A stretch of DNA of 64,000 nt. Source: GAS188 sp963794475. GTDB taxonomy: Bacteria > Pseudomonadota > Alphaproteobacteria > Rhizobiales > Beijerinckiaceae. A program made the position numbers and the translations under genes. Location: contig CAWCDW010000008.1 of NCBI GenBank assembly GCA_963794475.1, positions 372,001-436,000 on the forward strand, read 5' to 3'. The notes under the pieces are model-generated. The model was not told where the DNA came from. It searched no databases and worked only from the letters and a program-made list of their open reading frames with translations. Of this stretch, positions 9,359 through 17,837 are shown one piece after another. Each line of letters starts with the position of its first letter. The stretch's first letter is position 1.

Positions 9359-9985
9359 CTATTTTTGGTCGCTTGGTGCGCACCTCAACAGGTTGGTCAC
9401 GCTGATTTCCACCGCTCCATAACCAGACGTGGAATTCGTAAGCAAGCCACGATCATCGTCGACCGGATATTCCGCTTCGATTCGCAACGGATCCGTATCC
9501 GAATAACGCACCAATCTGGGCTTCAGGAAGCCAAGGGGATCTCGCATGACAAAATCCGGCATCGGCCATTCCGCCCAATTCTTGAGTTGACGAGGCGGTC
9601 GTGGCGGGTTCTGCGCCATCTCCGCTGCCGGGTACCCGATCCGAGAAGGAGGTAGTTGTGACTGCTGGCGTGGTCGGAGCGGACCCTGGAGGCGATCCGC
9701 TATCGGTCGCTCTGTCGGAAAACAGGGCATATAAATCTTGAACTGCCGGGGAAGTCGGGCGGACCCTGGAGGCGCTCCACTATCCGCTCTGTCGGAAAAG
9801 TGGGCATATGGGTCTTGAGTCGCCGGGGTGAATAATATCGGCTCAGTGGGATCGTCACTCGCCCATGGAATTTGGACTTGCGGCGTAAGTAAGCTTGCGA
9901 GAGTTTGAGGGTTAGACAGCGCCGGTTGAGTGGCGAGCGGCGCAAAAGGGGTCCACGCCCCCGTGAGAAGGTCGTTCAAGTTCAC
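9359..9985 (-). CDS. Doubtful Pro/Gln-rich protein containing a duplicated unit
   Basis: A 208-codon reading frame beginning GTG (MNLNDLLTGAW) with AGGTGA a few bases upstream. The product is rich in Pro, Arg and Gln, with no signal peptide, membrane span or recognised domain. Its middle overlaps an imperfect DNA duplication (9681-9828): the unit at 9681 reads YMPCFPTERPIADRLQGP in this frame, while the unit at 9761 reads HMPTFPTERIVERLQGP only in another frame, because it is four bases shorter. Either the gene is a frameshifted remnant or only one unit is translated. I recognise no homolog. Confidence 0.35.
   Translation of the reverse strand: MNLNDLLTGAWTPFAPLATQPALSNPQTLASLLTPQVQIPWASDDPTEPILFTPATQDPYAHFSDRADSGAPPGSARLPRQFKIYMPCFPTERPIADRLQGPLRPRQQSQLPPSRIGYPAAEMAQNPPRPPRQLKNWAEWPMPDFVMRDPLGFLKPRLVRYSDTDPLRIEAEYPVDDDRGLLTNSTSGYGAVEISVTNLLRCAPSDQK
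9681..9828 (-). repeat. Imperfect tandem repeat, two units 80 bp apart
   Basis: Unit 1 starts GGACCCTGGAGGCG at 9681 and unit 2 starts with the same bases at 9761. Both continue through CGCTCTGTCGGAAAA, GGGCATAT, TCTTGA and GCCGGGG. Unit 1 spans 72 bp and unit 2 spans 68, the difference being a four-base gap. Both encode the peptide pattern MPxFPTERxIxxRLQGP on the minus strand but in different frames. Confidence 0.8.
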
Positions 9986-10571
9986 TCTGTCACCTGTTGA
10001 TGTCGCTCTGTCGAAGCAGGTCGAACGCGCCCGGCGCCTCGGTGCGTGTGCTGCTCGTGGTCCTGGGATGGTCGGGTTGTGGCGACCGTTTCGGCCGGGG
10101 TCGGCTGCACGTTTCGTGCGCGAGCGAGGGCTTCCGCTGAGGTTTGCGGAATATCGCGCCGCAGCCTCTTACGCCGGGTGAAACGGGTTTTTAGATAAGC
10201 GCCTGATCGGCAGTAATTGTCTGGAGGCTAATTCTCAGGGACTGCCCCAAGGCGAAGCGGGGAGCAGCCATCTGAGTTGGATCGGCTTATGCAAAGATAG
10301 ACCCAGCCACCATGCCGAAATGCAAAGCGCCCGGCAGCTTTTGCAAGCTCCGAGCGCAAAGAGGGCGTCTATCCAACAGAAGCGTCCTTTTTCGGAAAAC
10401 TTCGAAAAGGTCAAGCAAACTTTTTTTGAACGATAATTTTCTGTCCGTCTTGTCTAACGAGCCGGATCTCAGGCGTCACACGATGAAAGACGCCAGACAA
10501 GAACCCACCCATTGACCCTTGCGCCGGGCTTGCTAAGTTTCCGGGCCTCTCGACACCGGTCCCAGCCAAGA
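9986..10571. other. 586-bp gap without a convincing gene
   Basis: Between the doubtful protein and livG I see no convincing gene, RNA or insertion sequence. Short frames (about 9930-10181 and 10312-10515) lack ribosome sites and recognisable products. The last 200 bases are more AT-rich (for example TTTTTTTGAACGATAATTTT near 10421-10440), which would suit a promoter for the liv operon, but no clear -35/-10 pair could be fixed. Confidence 0.5.
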
Positions 10572-11357
10572 ATGAGTGCCATCATCGCCGTCGACCGGAT
10601 CACCAAGCGCTATGGCGGTTTGACGGTCCTCGACGCTTGCGCGTTCGAGGTGCCGCGCGGCTCGATCACCGGCCTCATTGGCCCGAACGGCGCCGGCAAG
10701 ACGACGCTCTTCAATATCATCGCGGGCGTGACGCGAGCCGATCACGGCCGCATCCTCCTGGACGGCGCGGATGTGACGGGCAAGAAGCCGCACGAGCTCT
10801 TCGGCCTTGGCCTCGCGCGCACCTTCCAGATCCCGAAGGAATGGGCGCGCATGACGGTGCTCGAGAATTTGATGGTCGTGCCGCGCCAGCAGGCGGGCGA
10901 AGGCATCCTCGCTGCCTGGTTCGAGCGCGGGCGCGTGCGCCGCGAGGAAATGGCGATCCTTCGCCGCGCCGAGGCGACATTGGAAATCCTCGGCCTTTCG
11001 GGACACCGCGCGGCGCTCGCCGGCACGCTTTCGGGCGGGCAGAAGAAGCTCATGGAGCTTGGCCGCACCATGATGGTCGATGCCAAGGTCGTCCTCCTCG
11101 ACGAGCCGGGCGCGGGCGTCAACCGCACGCTTCTTGGCGACCTCGCCCACCACATCGAGCGCTTGCATCGCGAGCACGCCACGAGCTTCTGCATCATCGA
11201 GCACGACATGGATCTCATCACGCGGCTTTGCGACCCCGTGATCGTGATGGCCGAAGGCCGCGTGCTCGCGCAAGGCAAGATGGCCGAGATCAAGGCCGAT
11301 GAACGGGTGCGCGAGGCCTATCTGGGCGCGCCCGTATCCGGAATGGCCGCGGCGTGA
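10572..11357 (+). CDS. livG: Branched-chain amino acid ABC transporter ATP-binding protein
   Basis: A 261-residue ATPase of the hydrophobic amino acid uptake (HAAT) ABC family, LivG type. Walker A is GLIGPNGAGKTTLFNII, the signature is LSGGQKKLMELG and Walker B is VVLLDEPGAGV. The insert HELFGLGLARTFQIPKEW is LivG-like and C-terminal EAYLGAP is typical. ATG 10572 gives the family start (MSAIIAVDRITKRYGG); an in-frame upstream ATG at 10512 adds unconserved residues. Its stop overlaps the livF GTG by four bases. It would form the cytoplasmic ATPase pair with LivF, driving LivH/LivM. Confidence 0.92.
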   Translation: MSAIIAVDRITKRYGGLTVLDACAFEVPRGSITGLIGPNGAGKTTLFNIIAGVTRADHGRILLDGADVTGKKPHELFGLGLARTFQIPKEWARMTVLENLMVVPRQQAGEGILAAWFERGRVRREEMAILRRAEATLEILGLSGHRAALAGTLSGGQKKLMELGRTMMVDAKVVLLDEPGAGVNRTLLGDLAHHIERLHREHATSFCIIEHDMDLITRLCDPVIVMAEGRVLAQGKMAEIKADERVREAYLGAPVSGMAAA

Positions 11358-12061
11358 CGAGCCTGCTCGCGGTCGAGGGTTTGCGCGCCGGCTATGGCGA
11401 CACGGTGATCTTGCACGGCGTCGATATCGAGGCCGAACGAGGCGAGCTTGCCGTCATCATCGGCCCGAACGGCGCCGGTAAATCGACCTTGATCAAGGCG
11501 ATCTTCGGCATCGTTGCGACGCATGGCGGGCGTGTGCGATTTGACGGCGCGGACATCACCGGGGCCGCGCCCGAGCGGCTCGTGGCGATGGGCATGGCCT
11601 ATGTGCCGCAAGAGCGCAACGTCTTTCCGACGCTCACCGTCGCCGAGAATCTGGAGATGGGCGCCTTCAGCGTGCGTGGCCCGCTCGCCCCGCTCATCGA
11701 GGCCCAATACGCGCTCTTTCCCGAGCTCGGCCGGCGGCGGCGCCAGCTTGTCGGCGAGATGTCGGGCGGGCAGCGCCAAATGGTCGCGCTCGCCCGCGCG
11801 CTCATGACGAAGCCGAAGCTCCTCCTCCTCGACGAGCCCACGGCCGGGCTTTCGCCCAAGGTCATGGCGGAGGTGTTCGGCCACATCCAGGCGATCAACC
11901 GCACGGGGATCGGCGTGCTCATGGTGGAGCAGAACGCGCGGCTCGCGCTCGAGATCGCCGATCGCGGCTACGTTCTCGCCGCAGGGCGCAACCGCTTTTC
12001 CGGGACCGGCGCCGATCTTCTCGGCAACAGGCAAATGGCGGAGGCGTTTTTGGGTGGGTGA
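11354..12061 (+). CDS. livF: Branched-chain amino acid ABC transporter ATP-binding protein
   Basis: A 235-residue LivF-type ATPase. Walker A is IIGPNGAGKSTLIKAIFG, the signature MSGGQRQMVALARAL and Walker B LLLLDEPTAGLSP; VPQERNVFPTLTVAENLEMG is a LivF hallmark. Translation starts at GTG 11354 inside a GTGA overlap with the livG stop, so the two are probably coupled. After the stop there is an 80-base gap containing a near-perfect palindrome before livH. Confidence 0.92.
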   Translation: MTSLLAVEGLRAGYGDTVILHGVDIEAERGELAVIIGPNGAGKSTLIKAIFGIVATHGGRVRFDGADITGAAPERLVAMGMAYVPQERNVFPTLTVAENLEMGAFSVRGPLAPLIEAQYALFPELGRRRRQLVGEMSGGQRQMVALARALMTKPKLLLLDEPTAGLSPKVMAEVFGHIQAINRTGIGVLMVEQNARLALEIADRGYVLAAGRNRFSGTGADLLGNRQMAEAFLGG

Positions 12062-12083
12062 ACGGTGGCTAGCAGAGTGAAAA

Positions 12084-12122
12084 GTGAAAAGTGAAGAGTG
12101 AGTCTCACTTTTCACTCCTCAC
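12084..12122. repeat. Near-perfect palindrome between livF and livH
   Basis: The left arm GTGAAAAGTGAAGAGTGAG (12084-12102) and right arm CTCACTTTTCACTCCTCAC (12104-12122) are 19-base imperfect complements around a single base. The left arm is built from short GTGAAAA-type direct repeats. It ends 20 bases before the livH start and could fold in mRNA to set LivG/F versus LivH/M levels, or be a dispersed REP-like element. Its AT-rich composition differs from its neighbours. Confidence 0.65.
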
Positions 12123-12141
12123 GAATAACAGAGACGACCCG

Positions 12142-13033
12142 ATGGACCTCATCAACCTCTATCTCATCCCCGGAGTCGTGCTCGGCTGCATCTATGCGCT
12201 CGGGGCGGTCGGGTTGTCGCTGATCTACGGCGTGCTGCGCTTCGGACATTTCGCGCATGGCGACGTCATGACCTTTGGCGCCTATGTCACTTTATCGGCC
12301 GTCGGCGCTTCTTGGCGTGCCGCCGCTCGCGGCCTTGCCGATCGCCATGCTGGTGACGGCGCTCCTCGCCATCCTCATCGATCGCCTGTTCTACCGCCCG
12401 TTCCGCGACAGCCCGACGATCGTCGTGGTGATCGCTTCCTTCGGCGTCGCCCTCATGTTGCGCTCGCTCGTCGAGATCTTCTGGGGCGCGGACGACCGAA
12501 GCTACGAGACCGGCATTCGCCGGCCGGTCACGTTCTTCGACACGCTCGTGATCGCGCCGCGCCATATCGCCATCATCATCGCGGCCGTGGCGCTCGTCAC
12601 CGTCCTGCATGTCTTTCTCACGCGCACGCGCCTCGGCAAGGCGATGCGCGCGGTGAGCGATCAGCCGAGCCTCGCGCGGGTCTGCGGCATCGATCTCGAC
12701 ACGGTCTCGCTCTGGACCTGGGTGTTCGGCGGCGGGCTCGCGGCGGCCGCCGGCCTCTTTCTCGCGATCGACACGCAGCTCAACCCGAACATGGGCTGGA
12801 ACCTGCTTTTGCCGCTCTTCGCAGCGGCCATCCTCGGCGGCATCGGCAAGCCGTATGGCGCGATCGTCGGTGGCCTCGTCATCGGGCTTGCCGAGGAGCT
12901 CTCGAGCTTCCCGCTCTTCTCCGAGCGGCCCTTGGTGCCGCCCGACTATAAGACCGGCGTCGCCTTCGCGATCATGGTGGTGATGCTTCTGTGGCGGCCG
13001 CAAGGCCTGTTTCGCGGGCGGGCTTTCGAATGA
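12142..13033 (+). pseudogene. livH: LivH permease gene with a one-base frameshift
   Basis: Inner-membrane permease of the HAAT transporter. The first frame, MDLINLYLIPGVVLGCIYA, is a good LivH start and runs to about 12309; the rest (LGVPPLAALPIAMLV onward, with GKAMRAVSDQPSLARVCGI and AAILGGIGKPYGAIVGG) lies in the next frame to 13033. Removing one T at about 12310 (GGCGCTTCTTGG to GGCGCTCTTGG) restores a continuous protein of about 296 residues reading VGALGVPPL. Everything on both sides is well conserved and livM still overlaps its stop, so a sequencing error or very recent mutation is more likely than old decay. Confidence 0.88.
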
Positions 13034-13998
13034 GCGCGCTCTTCGGCTATGGCGAATACGCGGTCTCGCTACTCACCATCGGCGGCATCTATGCGGTGAT
13101 GGCGCTCGGCCTCAATCTGCAATGGGGGTATGGCGGGCTCTTCAACGCGGGTGTGAGCGGTTTCTTCGCCGTCGGCGCCTATGCGAGCGCCATTTTGACC
13201 GCGCCCCCCATGCCCGGCCATTTCGTCGGTTTCGGCCTGCCGGTCATCGTCGGCATCGTGAGCGCCATGGCGCTTTCCGCCGCCGTCGGCTGGTTCGTCG
13301 GCCGGATTTGCCTCGGCTTGCAAAGCGATTATCTCGCGATGGCGACGATCGGCATCGCCGAGATCCTGCGCCTCATCATCGACAACGAGATCTGGCTCAC
13401 CAATGGGTCGCGCGGCATCGTCGCGATCCCGCGGCCTTTCGAGGATTTGCCGGGCGTCTGGCGCGATCTCGCTTATCTTGGCCTCGTCGCCGCCGCGGTA
13501 GCGGCACTCTATCTCGCGCTCGAGCGCCTGGCGCGCTCGCCCTGGGGGCGGGTCATGCGTGCCATCCGCGACAATGAGGCGGCGGCCGCCGCTTTCGGCA
13601 AGGATGTCGCCTCGTTCCGGCTCCAGGCCTTCGTCCTCGGCTCGATGGCGATGGGCTTGAGCGGGGCGCTCACCGCACATGCCTTCAAATTCATCGGGCC
13701 CGACGCGACCTTGCCGCTCATCACCACCTTCCTCGTCTGGGTGATGCTCATCGCGGGCGGGAGCGCCAATAATCGCGGCGCCATTCTCGGCCCGATCCTC
13801 ATCTGGACCTTGTGGTCGGCGACCGAGCTCCTCACCGGAACGCTCCCGCCCGAATGGCAAATCCGCGGCAGCTACTTGCGCGTTTTCCTCATAGGCTTGC
13901 TCTTGCAGGTGGTGCTGCAGCGCTTTCCGCGCGGCCTCCTGCCGGAACGCCCACCGCGCCCGCCGGAGGCCGAGGCGCCTCAAGCCGAAGGGGCTTGA
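13030..13998 (+). CDS. livM: Branched-chain amino acid ABC transporter permease
   Basis: A 322-residue polytopic inner-membrane permease of LivM type: ALGLNLQWGYGGLFNAGVSG, YLAMATIGIAEILRLIIDNE and AIRDNEAAAAAFGKDVASF are the conserved LivM loops, including the EAA-like cytoplasmic loop. The start at 13030 is an ATGA overlap with the livH stop. The C-terminal tail is Pro/Glu-rich and hydrophilic. It pairs with LivH. It converges on the binding-protein gene with only 16 bases between the stops. Confidence 0.92.
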   Translation: MSALFGYGEYAVSLLTIGGIYAVMALGLNLQWGYGGLFNAGVSGFFAVGAYASAILTAPPMPGHFVGFGLPVIVGIVSAMALSAAVGWFVGRICLGLQSDYLAMATIGIAEILRLIIDNEIWLTNGSRGIVAIPRPFEDLPGVWRDLAYLGLVAAAVAALYLALERLARSPWGRVMRAIRDNEAAAAAFGKDVASFRLQAFVLGSMAMGLSGALTAHAFKFIGPDATLPLITTFLVWVMLIAGGSANNRGAILGPILIWTLWSATELLTGTLPPEWQIRGSYLRVFLIGLLLQVVLQRFPRGLLPERPPRPPEAEAPQAEGA

Positions 13999-14001
13999 GA
14001 C

Positions 14002-14014
14002 GCGGCAACGCCGC
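14002..14014. terminator. Small hairpin between convergent livM and livK-like genes
   Basis: GCGGC-AAC-GCCGC forms a five-base-pair stem with a three-base loop in the 16-base gap between the two convergent stop codons. There is no T tract, so factor-independent termination is uncertain. Confidence 0.3.
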
Positions 14015-15259
14015 TCACAGAGGCGGGTAGACCTTCACCTCCTTGAACGCGCCGTCGATAACCGCCCATTCGCCGATATAGCCCGTGACATCGCCGTTCT
14101 TGTCGAAGATATGCGGGCCGGAGGCGCCGATGAAGGCGATCTGCTGGCCGGCCTTGATGGCTTCGACCGCCTTCTTCCACTCGGTGGGCTCGATCTTCGT
14201 GCCCTCGGGTCCGGCGATGGCGCGCAGCGCGTCACGCACTTTGACGCGGTCGGTCGAGCCCGCCTTCTCGAGCGCAAGCGCCGCCATCATCGTCGCGTCA
14301 TAGACCTGCTCGACGAAGAGCTTGTTCGTCATGCCGGGCTTTGCCTTCTCGAAGGCTTCGTTGAACTTCTTGTGCGCCGTCGAATCGGTCGGCGAGGTCG
14401 GCGCCGTGCCGAAGAAATTCTTGAGGTTCTCGGCGCCGATCTGCTTGATCATCGTGTCGTCGCGGATGCTTTCGGTGCCGATGAAGGTGTTGAAGAAATT
14501 GTTCTCGAGCGCTTGCTTCACGATGGTAAGGCCGCTGTCGCCCGCATAAGCGATGATGACGAGCGCCGGCGCCTTGCTCGCCGCGAGCGTCGCAAGCTCG
14601 GCGCGGTAGGAGGGCTTCTTGGTCTCGTGGATCTGGTCGGCCGCGATGGTGCCGCCGGCGGCGGTGTATTCCTTGCGGAACACCTCGGCGATGCCGACGC
14701 CGTAATCATTGTTGGCATAGCTGAGCGCCACGGTCTTGAAGCCCTTGTCGAGCACCATCTTGGCGAGCACCTTGCCCTGATAGGTGTCGGACGGTACGAT
14801 GCGAAACAGCATGTCGTTCTTCGGCATCGTGGTGATCGCTGGCGAGGTGGCGGTCGGCGCGATGAGCGGCACGCCGGCCGCGATGGTGACGCTTCCCGCG
14901 GCCGGAATCACCGTGCCGCTGAGCAAGGGGCCGACGATGATCGGAACATTCTCGACCGAGGTGAGCTTGCGCGCCGCATCGACCGCGCCTTGCTCGGTGC
15001 CTTGCGTGTCGACGACGACGAGGCGCAGCTTCTTGCCGCCGAGGATGCCGCCATTGGCGTTGACCTCGTCGACCGCGAGCTGCTGGGCCGCGAGCAGCGC
15101 CGGCATGAAATTCGCGATCGGCCCGGTGACGTCCATGAGGGCGCCGAGCTTCACCTCTTCCTGCGCGCGGGCGGCGCCCGCAAGGAGCGGCAATGAAATC
15201 AGGAGCGCGACAGAGAATGCAAGGCGTCGCGCTTGAGCATGGAGCCGATCGAACAGCAT
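14015..15259 (-). CDS. Branched-chain amino acid-type ABC substrate-binding protein
   Basis: A 414-residue periplasmic binding protein of the LivK/HAAT family. The signal peptide ends near residue 32 (LLAGAARAQEEV), followed by KLGALMDVTGPIAN, AAQQLAVDEVNANGGILGG and PIIVGPLLSGTVIPAAG, typical of the ligand-cleft half of type I binding proteins. ATG 15259 has GAGG upstream (AGAGGAAACGCG) and places the signal peptide correctly; a much longer open frame upstream lacks coding character. It is transcribed towards livGFHM rather than in that operon, so it presumably has its own promoter. It is the likely receptor for that transporter; ligand (Leu/Ile/Val or another amide) not shown. Confidence 0.9.
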   Translation of the reverse strand: MLFDRLHAQARRLAFSVALLISLPLLAGAARAQEEVKLGALMDVTGPIANFMPALLAAQQLAVDEVNANGGILGGKKLRLVVVDTQGTEQGAVDAARKLTSVENVPIIVGPLLSGTVIPAAGSVTIAAGVPLIAPTATSPAITTMPKNDMLFRIVPSDTYQGKVLAKMVLDKGFKTVALSYANNDYGVGIAEVFRKEYTAAGGTIAADQIHETKKPSYRAELATLAASKAPALVIIAYAGDSGLTIVKQALENNFFNTFIGTESIRDDTMIKQIGAENLKNFFGTAPTSPTDSTAHKKFNEAFEKAKPGMTNKLFVEQVYDATMMAALALEKAGSTDRVKVRDALRAIAGPEGTKIEPTEWKKAVEAIKAGQQIAFIGASGPHIFDKNGDVTGYIGEWAVIDGAFKEVKVYPPL

Positions 15260-15388
15260 CGCGTTTCCTCTTTTGAACTTCTCTTGCGACTCTAACGCTA
15301 ATTTGAAAGGAGTCGAGATGGATTCGGACCTCCGCGCGAGGATCGCGACGCGGCGCTGGAGCGAGACAAAAGCGAGGGGAGGCCCTCG

Positions 15389-16156
15389 ATGATCGTCGGT
15401 TGGCTGCATGCCGGGCCGACGATGCTCGCCTCTTTTCTCGCTTCTTTCGTCGAGTTCGTCGAGGCCTTGACGGTCGTCCTCGCGGTCGGGACGGTGCGCG
15501 GCTGGCGCGACGCGCTCGGCGGCAGCGGCGCGGCGCTTCTCGCGCTTCTCGTGATCATCGCGGTGCTCGGCCCGGCGTTGACGCGCATCCCTCTCGAAAG
15601 CGTGCAACTCGTCGTCGGCGGCTTGTTGCTCCTTTTCGGCATGCGCTGGCTGCGCAAAGCCATATTGCGCGCGGCGGGCATCATCGCCTTGCATGATGAA
15701 GGCGAGGCCTTCTCGAAGGAGACCGAGCAGTTGCGCCGCCTCAGCGTCGCCCATGGCGGCTTCGACAAGGTGGCCTTCACGGCGTCCTTCAAGATCACCA
15801 TGCTCGAGGGCATCGAGGTGGTGTTCATCGTGGTCGCCATCGGGGCGGGTGGCGTTGGCCTTCTCGTGCCCGCGAGCCTCGGCGCGCTCGCGGCGCTCCT
15901 TCTCGTCATCGCGCTCGGTCTTCTCGTCCACCGCCCGCTCGCGAGCATCCCCGAGAACACGCTCAAATTCATGGTGGGCGTTTTGCTTTCGGCCTTCGGC
16001 ACCTTCTGGGTCGGAGAGGGCCTCGGCATCAATTGGCCGGGCGAGGATTGGTCGATCCTCGGCTTGATCGCAGGGTTTTTGGCTGTCGCTTGGATCGCCA
16101 TCGCGCTTTGCCGTCGCGCGCCGGCCTCGGCCGCGATGACGGCTTCGGGATCGTGA
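15389..16156 (+). CDS. Polytopic membrane protein, COG4280/FTR1-like
   Basis: A 255-residue integral membrane protein with about six to seven hydrophobic segments. FVEFVEALTVVLAVGTVRGW near residues 20-40 and ITMLEGIEVVFIVVAIG around 135-150 are two related acidic-in-membrane motifs (FVEFVEA, MLEGIEV), reminiscent of the REGLE repeats in FTR1-type iron permeases and other internally duplicated cation transporters. ATG 15389 has GGGAGG six bases upstream. A 75-residue membrane protein follows after 11 bases, probably in the same operon. Substrate unknown; the FTR1 comparison is structural inference only. Confidence 0.7.
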   Translation: MIVGWLHAGPTMLASFLASFVEFVEALTVVLAVGTVRGWRDALGGSGAALLALLVIIAVLGPALTRIPLESVQLVVGGLLLLFGMRWLRKAILRAAGIIALHDEGEAFSKETEQLRRLSVAHGGFDKVAFTASFKITMLEGIEVVFIVVAIGAGGVGLLVPASLGALAALLLVIALGLLVHRPLASIPENTLKFMVGVLLSAFGTFWVGEGLGINWPGEDWSILGLIAGFLAVAWIAIALCRRAPASAAMTASGS

Positions 16157-16167
16157 GGAGCGCCGAA

Positions 16168-16395
16168 ATGGCTTGGATGAAAACCGCGCTTTCCGAGCTC
16201 GTGTCGCTCTTCGTCGAGGACGGGAGCCTCGCGCTCGCGATCCTCATCTGGCTTGCGCTCGCCGGCCTTGTCGTGTCGCGCTTCGAGGGCTTGTCACCCT
16301 GGCAAGGAGCCGTTCTCTTCGCGGGACTCGCCTTGATCCTCATCGAGAATACGTGGCGCCGGGCGCGCGGCGACCGAACGAAGCGAGGCGGATGA
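16168..16395 (+). CDS. Small two-span membrane protein
   Basis: A 75-residue protein with two hydrophobic segments (about 20-40, LALAILIWLALAGLVV, and 49-62, AVLFAGLALILIE) and a strongly basic tail (WRRARGDRTKRGG). ATG 16168 has GAGGAG at 16155-16160. The short gap from the preceding COG4280-like gene suggests a joint operon and perhaps a small subunit of that membrane protein. No family recognised. Confidence 0.7.
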   Translation: MAWMKTALSELVSLFVEDGSLALAILIWLALAGLVVSRFEGLSPWQGAVLFAGLALILIENTWRRARGDRTKRGG

Positions 16396-16436
16396 GTGGG
16401 CTGGCGCCTGGCCTGAAAAGGCACCGCACCTGCGCG

Positions 16437-17834
16437 TCAAATATGGATGGGATGGCCGAGGGCGCGAAGCGAGGCTTCGAGGAAGGCTTCGCTGCGTGTC
16501 GGGTGCGGGTGGATGGTGCCCGCGACATCCTCGAGGCGCGCGCCCATCTCGATCGCGAGGCTGAAGCCGCCGCCTAATTCGGAGATGCCGTCGCCCACCC
16601 CTTGAATGCCGATGATGAGGTGATTGTCGGCTCTCGCGACCACGCGGATGAAGCCCGCCTCCTTCCCCATCGTCAGGGCGCGCCCGCTCGCCTGAAACGG
16701 GAAGACACCGACCTTCGTCTCGATGCCGGCTTCCTTGGCCCCCTCGGGGGAAAGGCCGGCCGTGACGATTTCGGGATCGGTGAAGCAGATCGCGGGAATG
16801 GAAACCTTGTCCCAGGAGCGCTTCTCGCCCGCGATGATTTCGGCCACCATCTCGCCTTGCGCCGTCGCTCGATGCGCCAGCATCGGTTCGCCCGTCACGT
16901 CGCCAATGGCGTAGACGCCGCGCATGGAGCTGCGGCATTTGTCGTCGATGCGAATGAAAGGCCCTTCCCGGTCGAGATCGATCGCCTCGAGGCCAAAGCC
17001 CTCGGTCATCGGCTTGCGGCCGACCGTCACCAGGATCTGATCACCCGCGAGCGTCCGCTTGCGCCCATCGGCGGCCTCGACGACGAGCGCCTCGCCCTTG
17101 CCGTTGAGCCCCTTGGCCTTGGCGTCGATCATCACTTCGATGCCGAGCTCGCGCAAGCGCTTGCCGACCGGCCGCGTGAGCTCCGCGTCATATTGCGGCA
17201 AGATGCGCGATTGCGCCTCGACCACGGTGACCTTGGCGCCCATCTTGGCGAAGGCGGTTCCGAGCTCGAGCCCGATATAGCCCGCCCCCACGACCACGAG
17301 GTTGCGCGGCACTTGCGTCAGCGCCAGCGCCTCGGTCGAAGAGATCACGCGTCCCCCGAAAGGAAGGAAGGGAAGCTCGACGGGGGCCGAACCCGTCGCG
17401 ATCACGATCTCGCTTGCCCGGATCACCTGAAGCCCGGTCTGCGTCTCCACCTCCACCGTCTTGCCGTCGCGGAATTTTCCCCAGCCTTCGACGGTCTTCA
17501 CGCCCGCTTTCTTCAAGAGCGCCGAGACGCCGTTCGTGAGGCGCCCGACGATGCCGTCCTTCCAGGCGATCGTGCGCGAAAGCTCGAGCGCCGGCCGGCT
17601 CGCGGTGATGCCGAGCGGGTTCTCGCCGGAGGCGAATTGCAAGGCCTTCTCGAATTCGTCGGCGGCGTGGATCAGCGCTTTCGAGGGAATGCAGCCGACA
17701 TTGAGGCAAGTGCCTCCGGGCTTCTTCGCCTCGACGAGGACGGTGTCGATGCCAAGATGGCCCGCCCTTATGGCGCAGACATAGCCGCCGGGTCCCGCGC
17801 CGAGGACGAGAAGCCTGCAAGAGATGTCTTTCAT
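16437..17834 (-). CDS. lpdA: Dihydrolipoamide dehydrogenase (E3)
   Basis: A 465-residue FAD flavoprotein that reoxidises dihydrolipoyl groups with NAD+. It has the N-terminal FAD motif GAGPGGYVCAIRAGHLG, the redox disulfide GGTCLNVGCIPSKALI, the NAD motif VVGAGYIGLELGTAFAKMG, the second FAD motif YAIGDVTGEPMLAHRA and the C-terminal catalytic His (HPHPTRSEA). It is the last gene of bkdA1-bkdA2-bkdB-lpdA, starting three bases after the bkdB stop, so it is the E3 of the branched-chain complex. Confidence 0.95.
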   Translation of the reverse strand: MKDISCRLLVLGAGPGGYVCAIRAGHLGIDTVLVEAKKPGGTCLNVGCIPSKALIHAADEFEKALQFASGENPLGITASRPALELSRTIAWKDGIVGRLTNGVSALLKKAGVKTVEGWGKFRDGKTVEVETQTGLQVIRASEIVIATGSAPVELPFLPFGGRVISSTEALALTQVPRNLVVVGAGYIGLELGTAFAKMGAKVTVVEAQSRILPQYDAELTRPVGKRLRELGIEVMIDAKAKGLNGKGEALVVEAADGRKRTLAGDQILVTVGRKPMTEGFGLEAIDLDREGPFIRIDDKCRSSMRGVYAIGDVTGEPMLAHRATAQGEMVAEIIAGEKRSWDKVSIPAICFTDPEIVTAGLSPEGAKEAGIETKVGVFPFQASGRALTMGKEAGFIRVVARADNHLIIGIQGVGDGISELGGGFSLAIEMGARLEDVAGTIHPHPTRSEAFLEASLRALGHPIHI

Positions 17835-17837
17835 GGT

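Noticed and set aside
9700..9945. 81-codon frame overlapping the doubtful gene
   Set aside because: It contains the second repeat unit in frame but has no ribosome site; treated as part of the frameshifted remnant, not a separate gene.
15260..15931. N-terminal extension of the binding protein to a 638-residue form
   Set aside because: The extra part is Arg/Glu/His-rich, overlaps the plus-strand membrane protein and would bury the signal peptide at MLFDRLHAQARRL.
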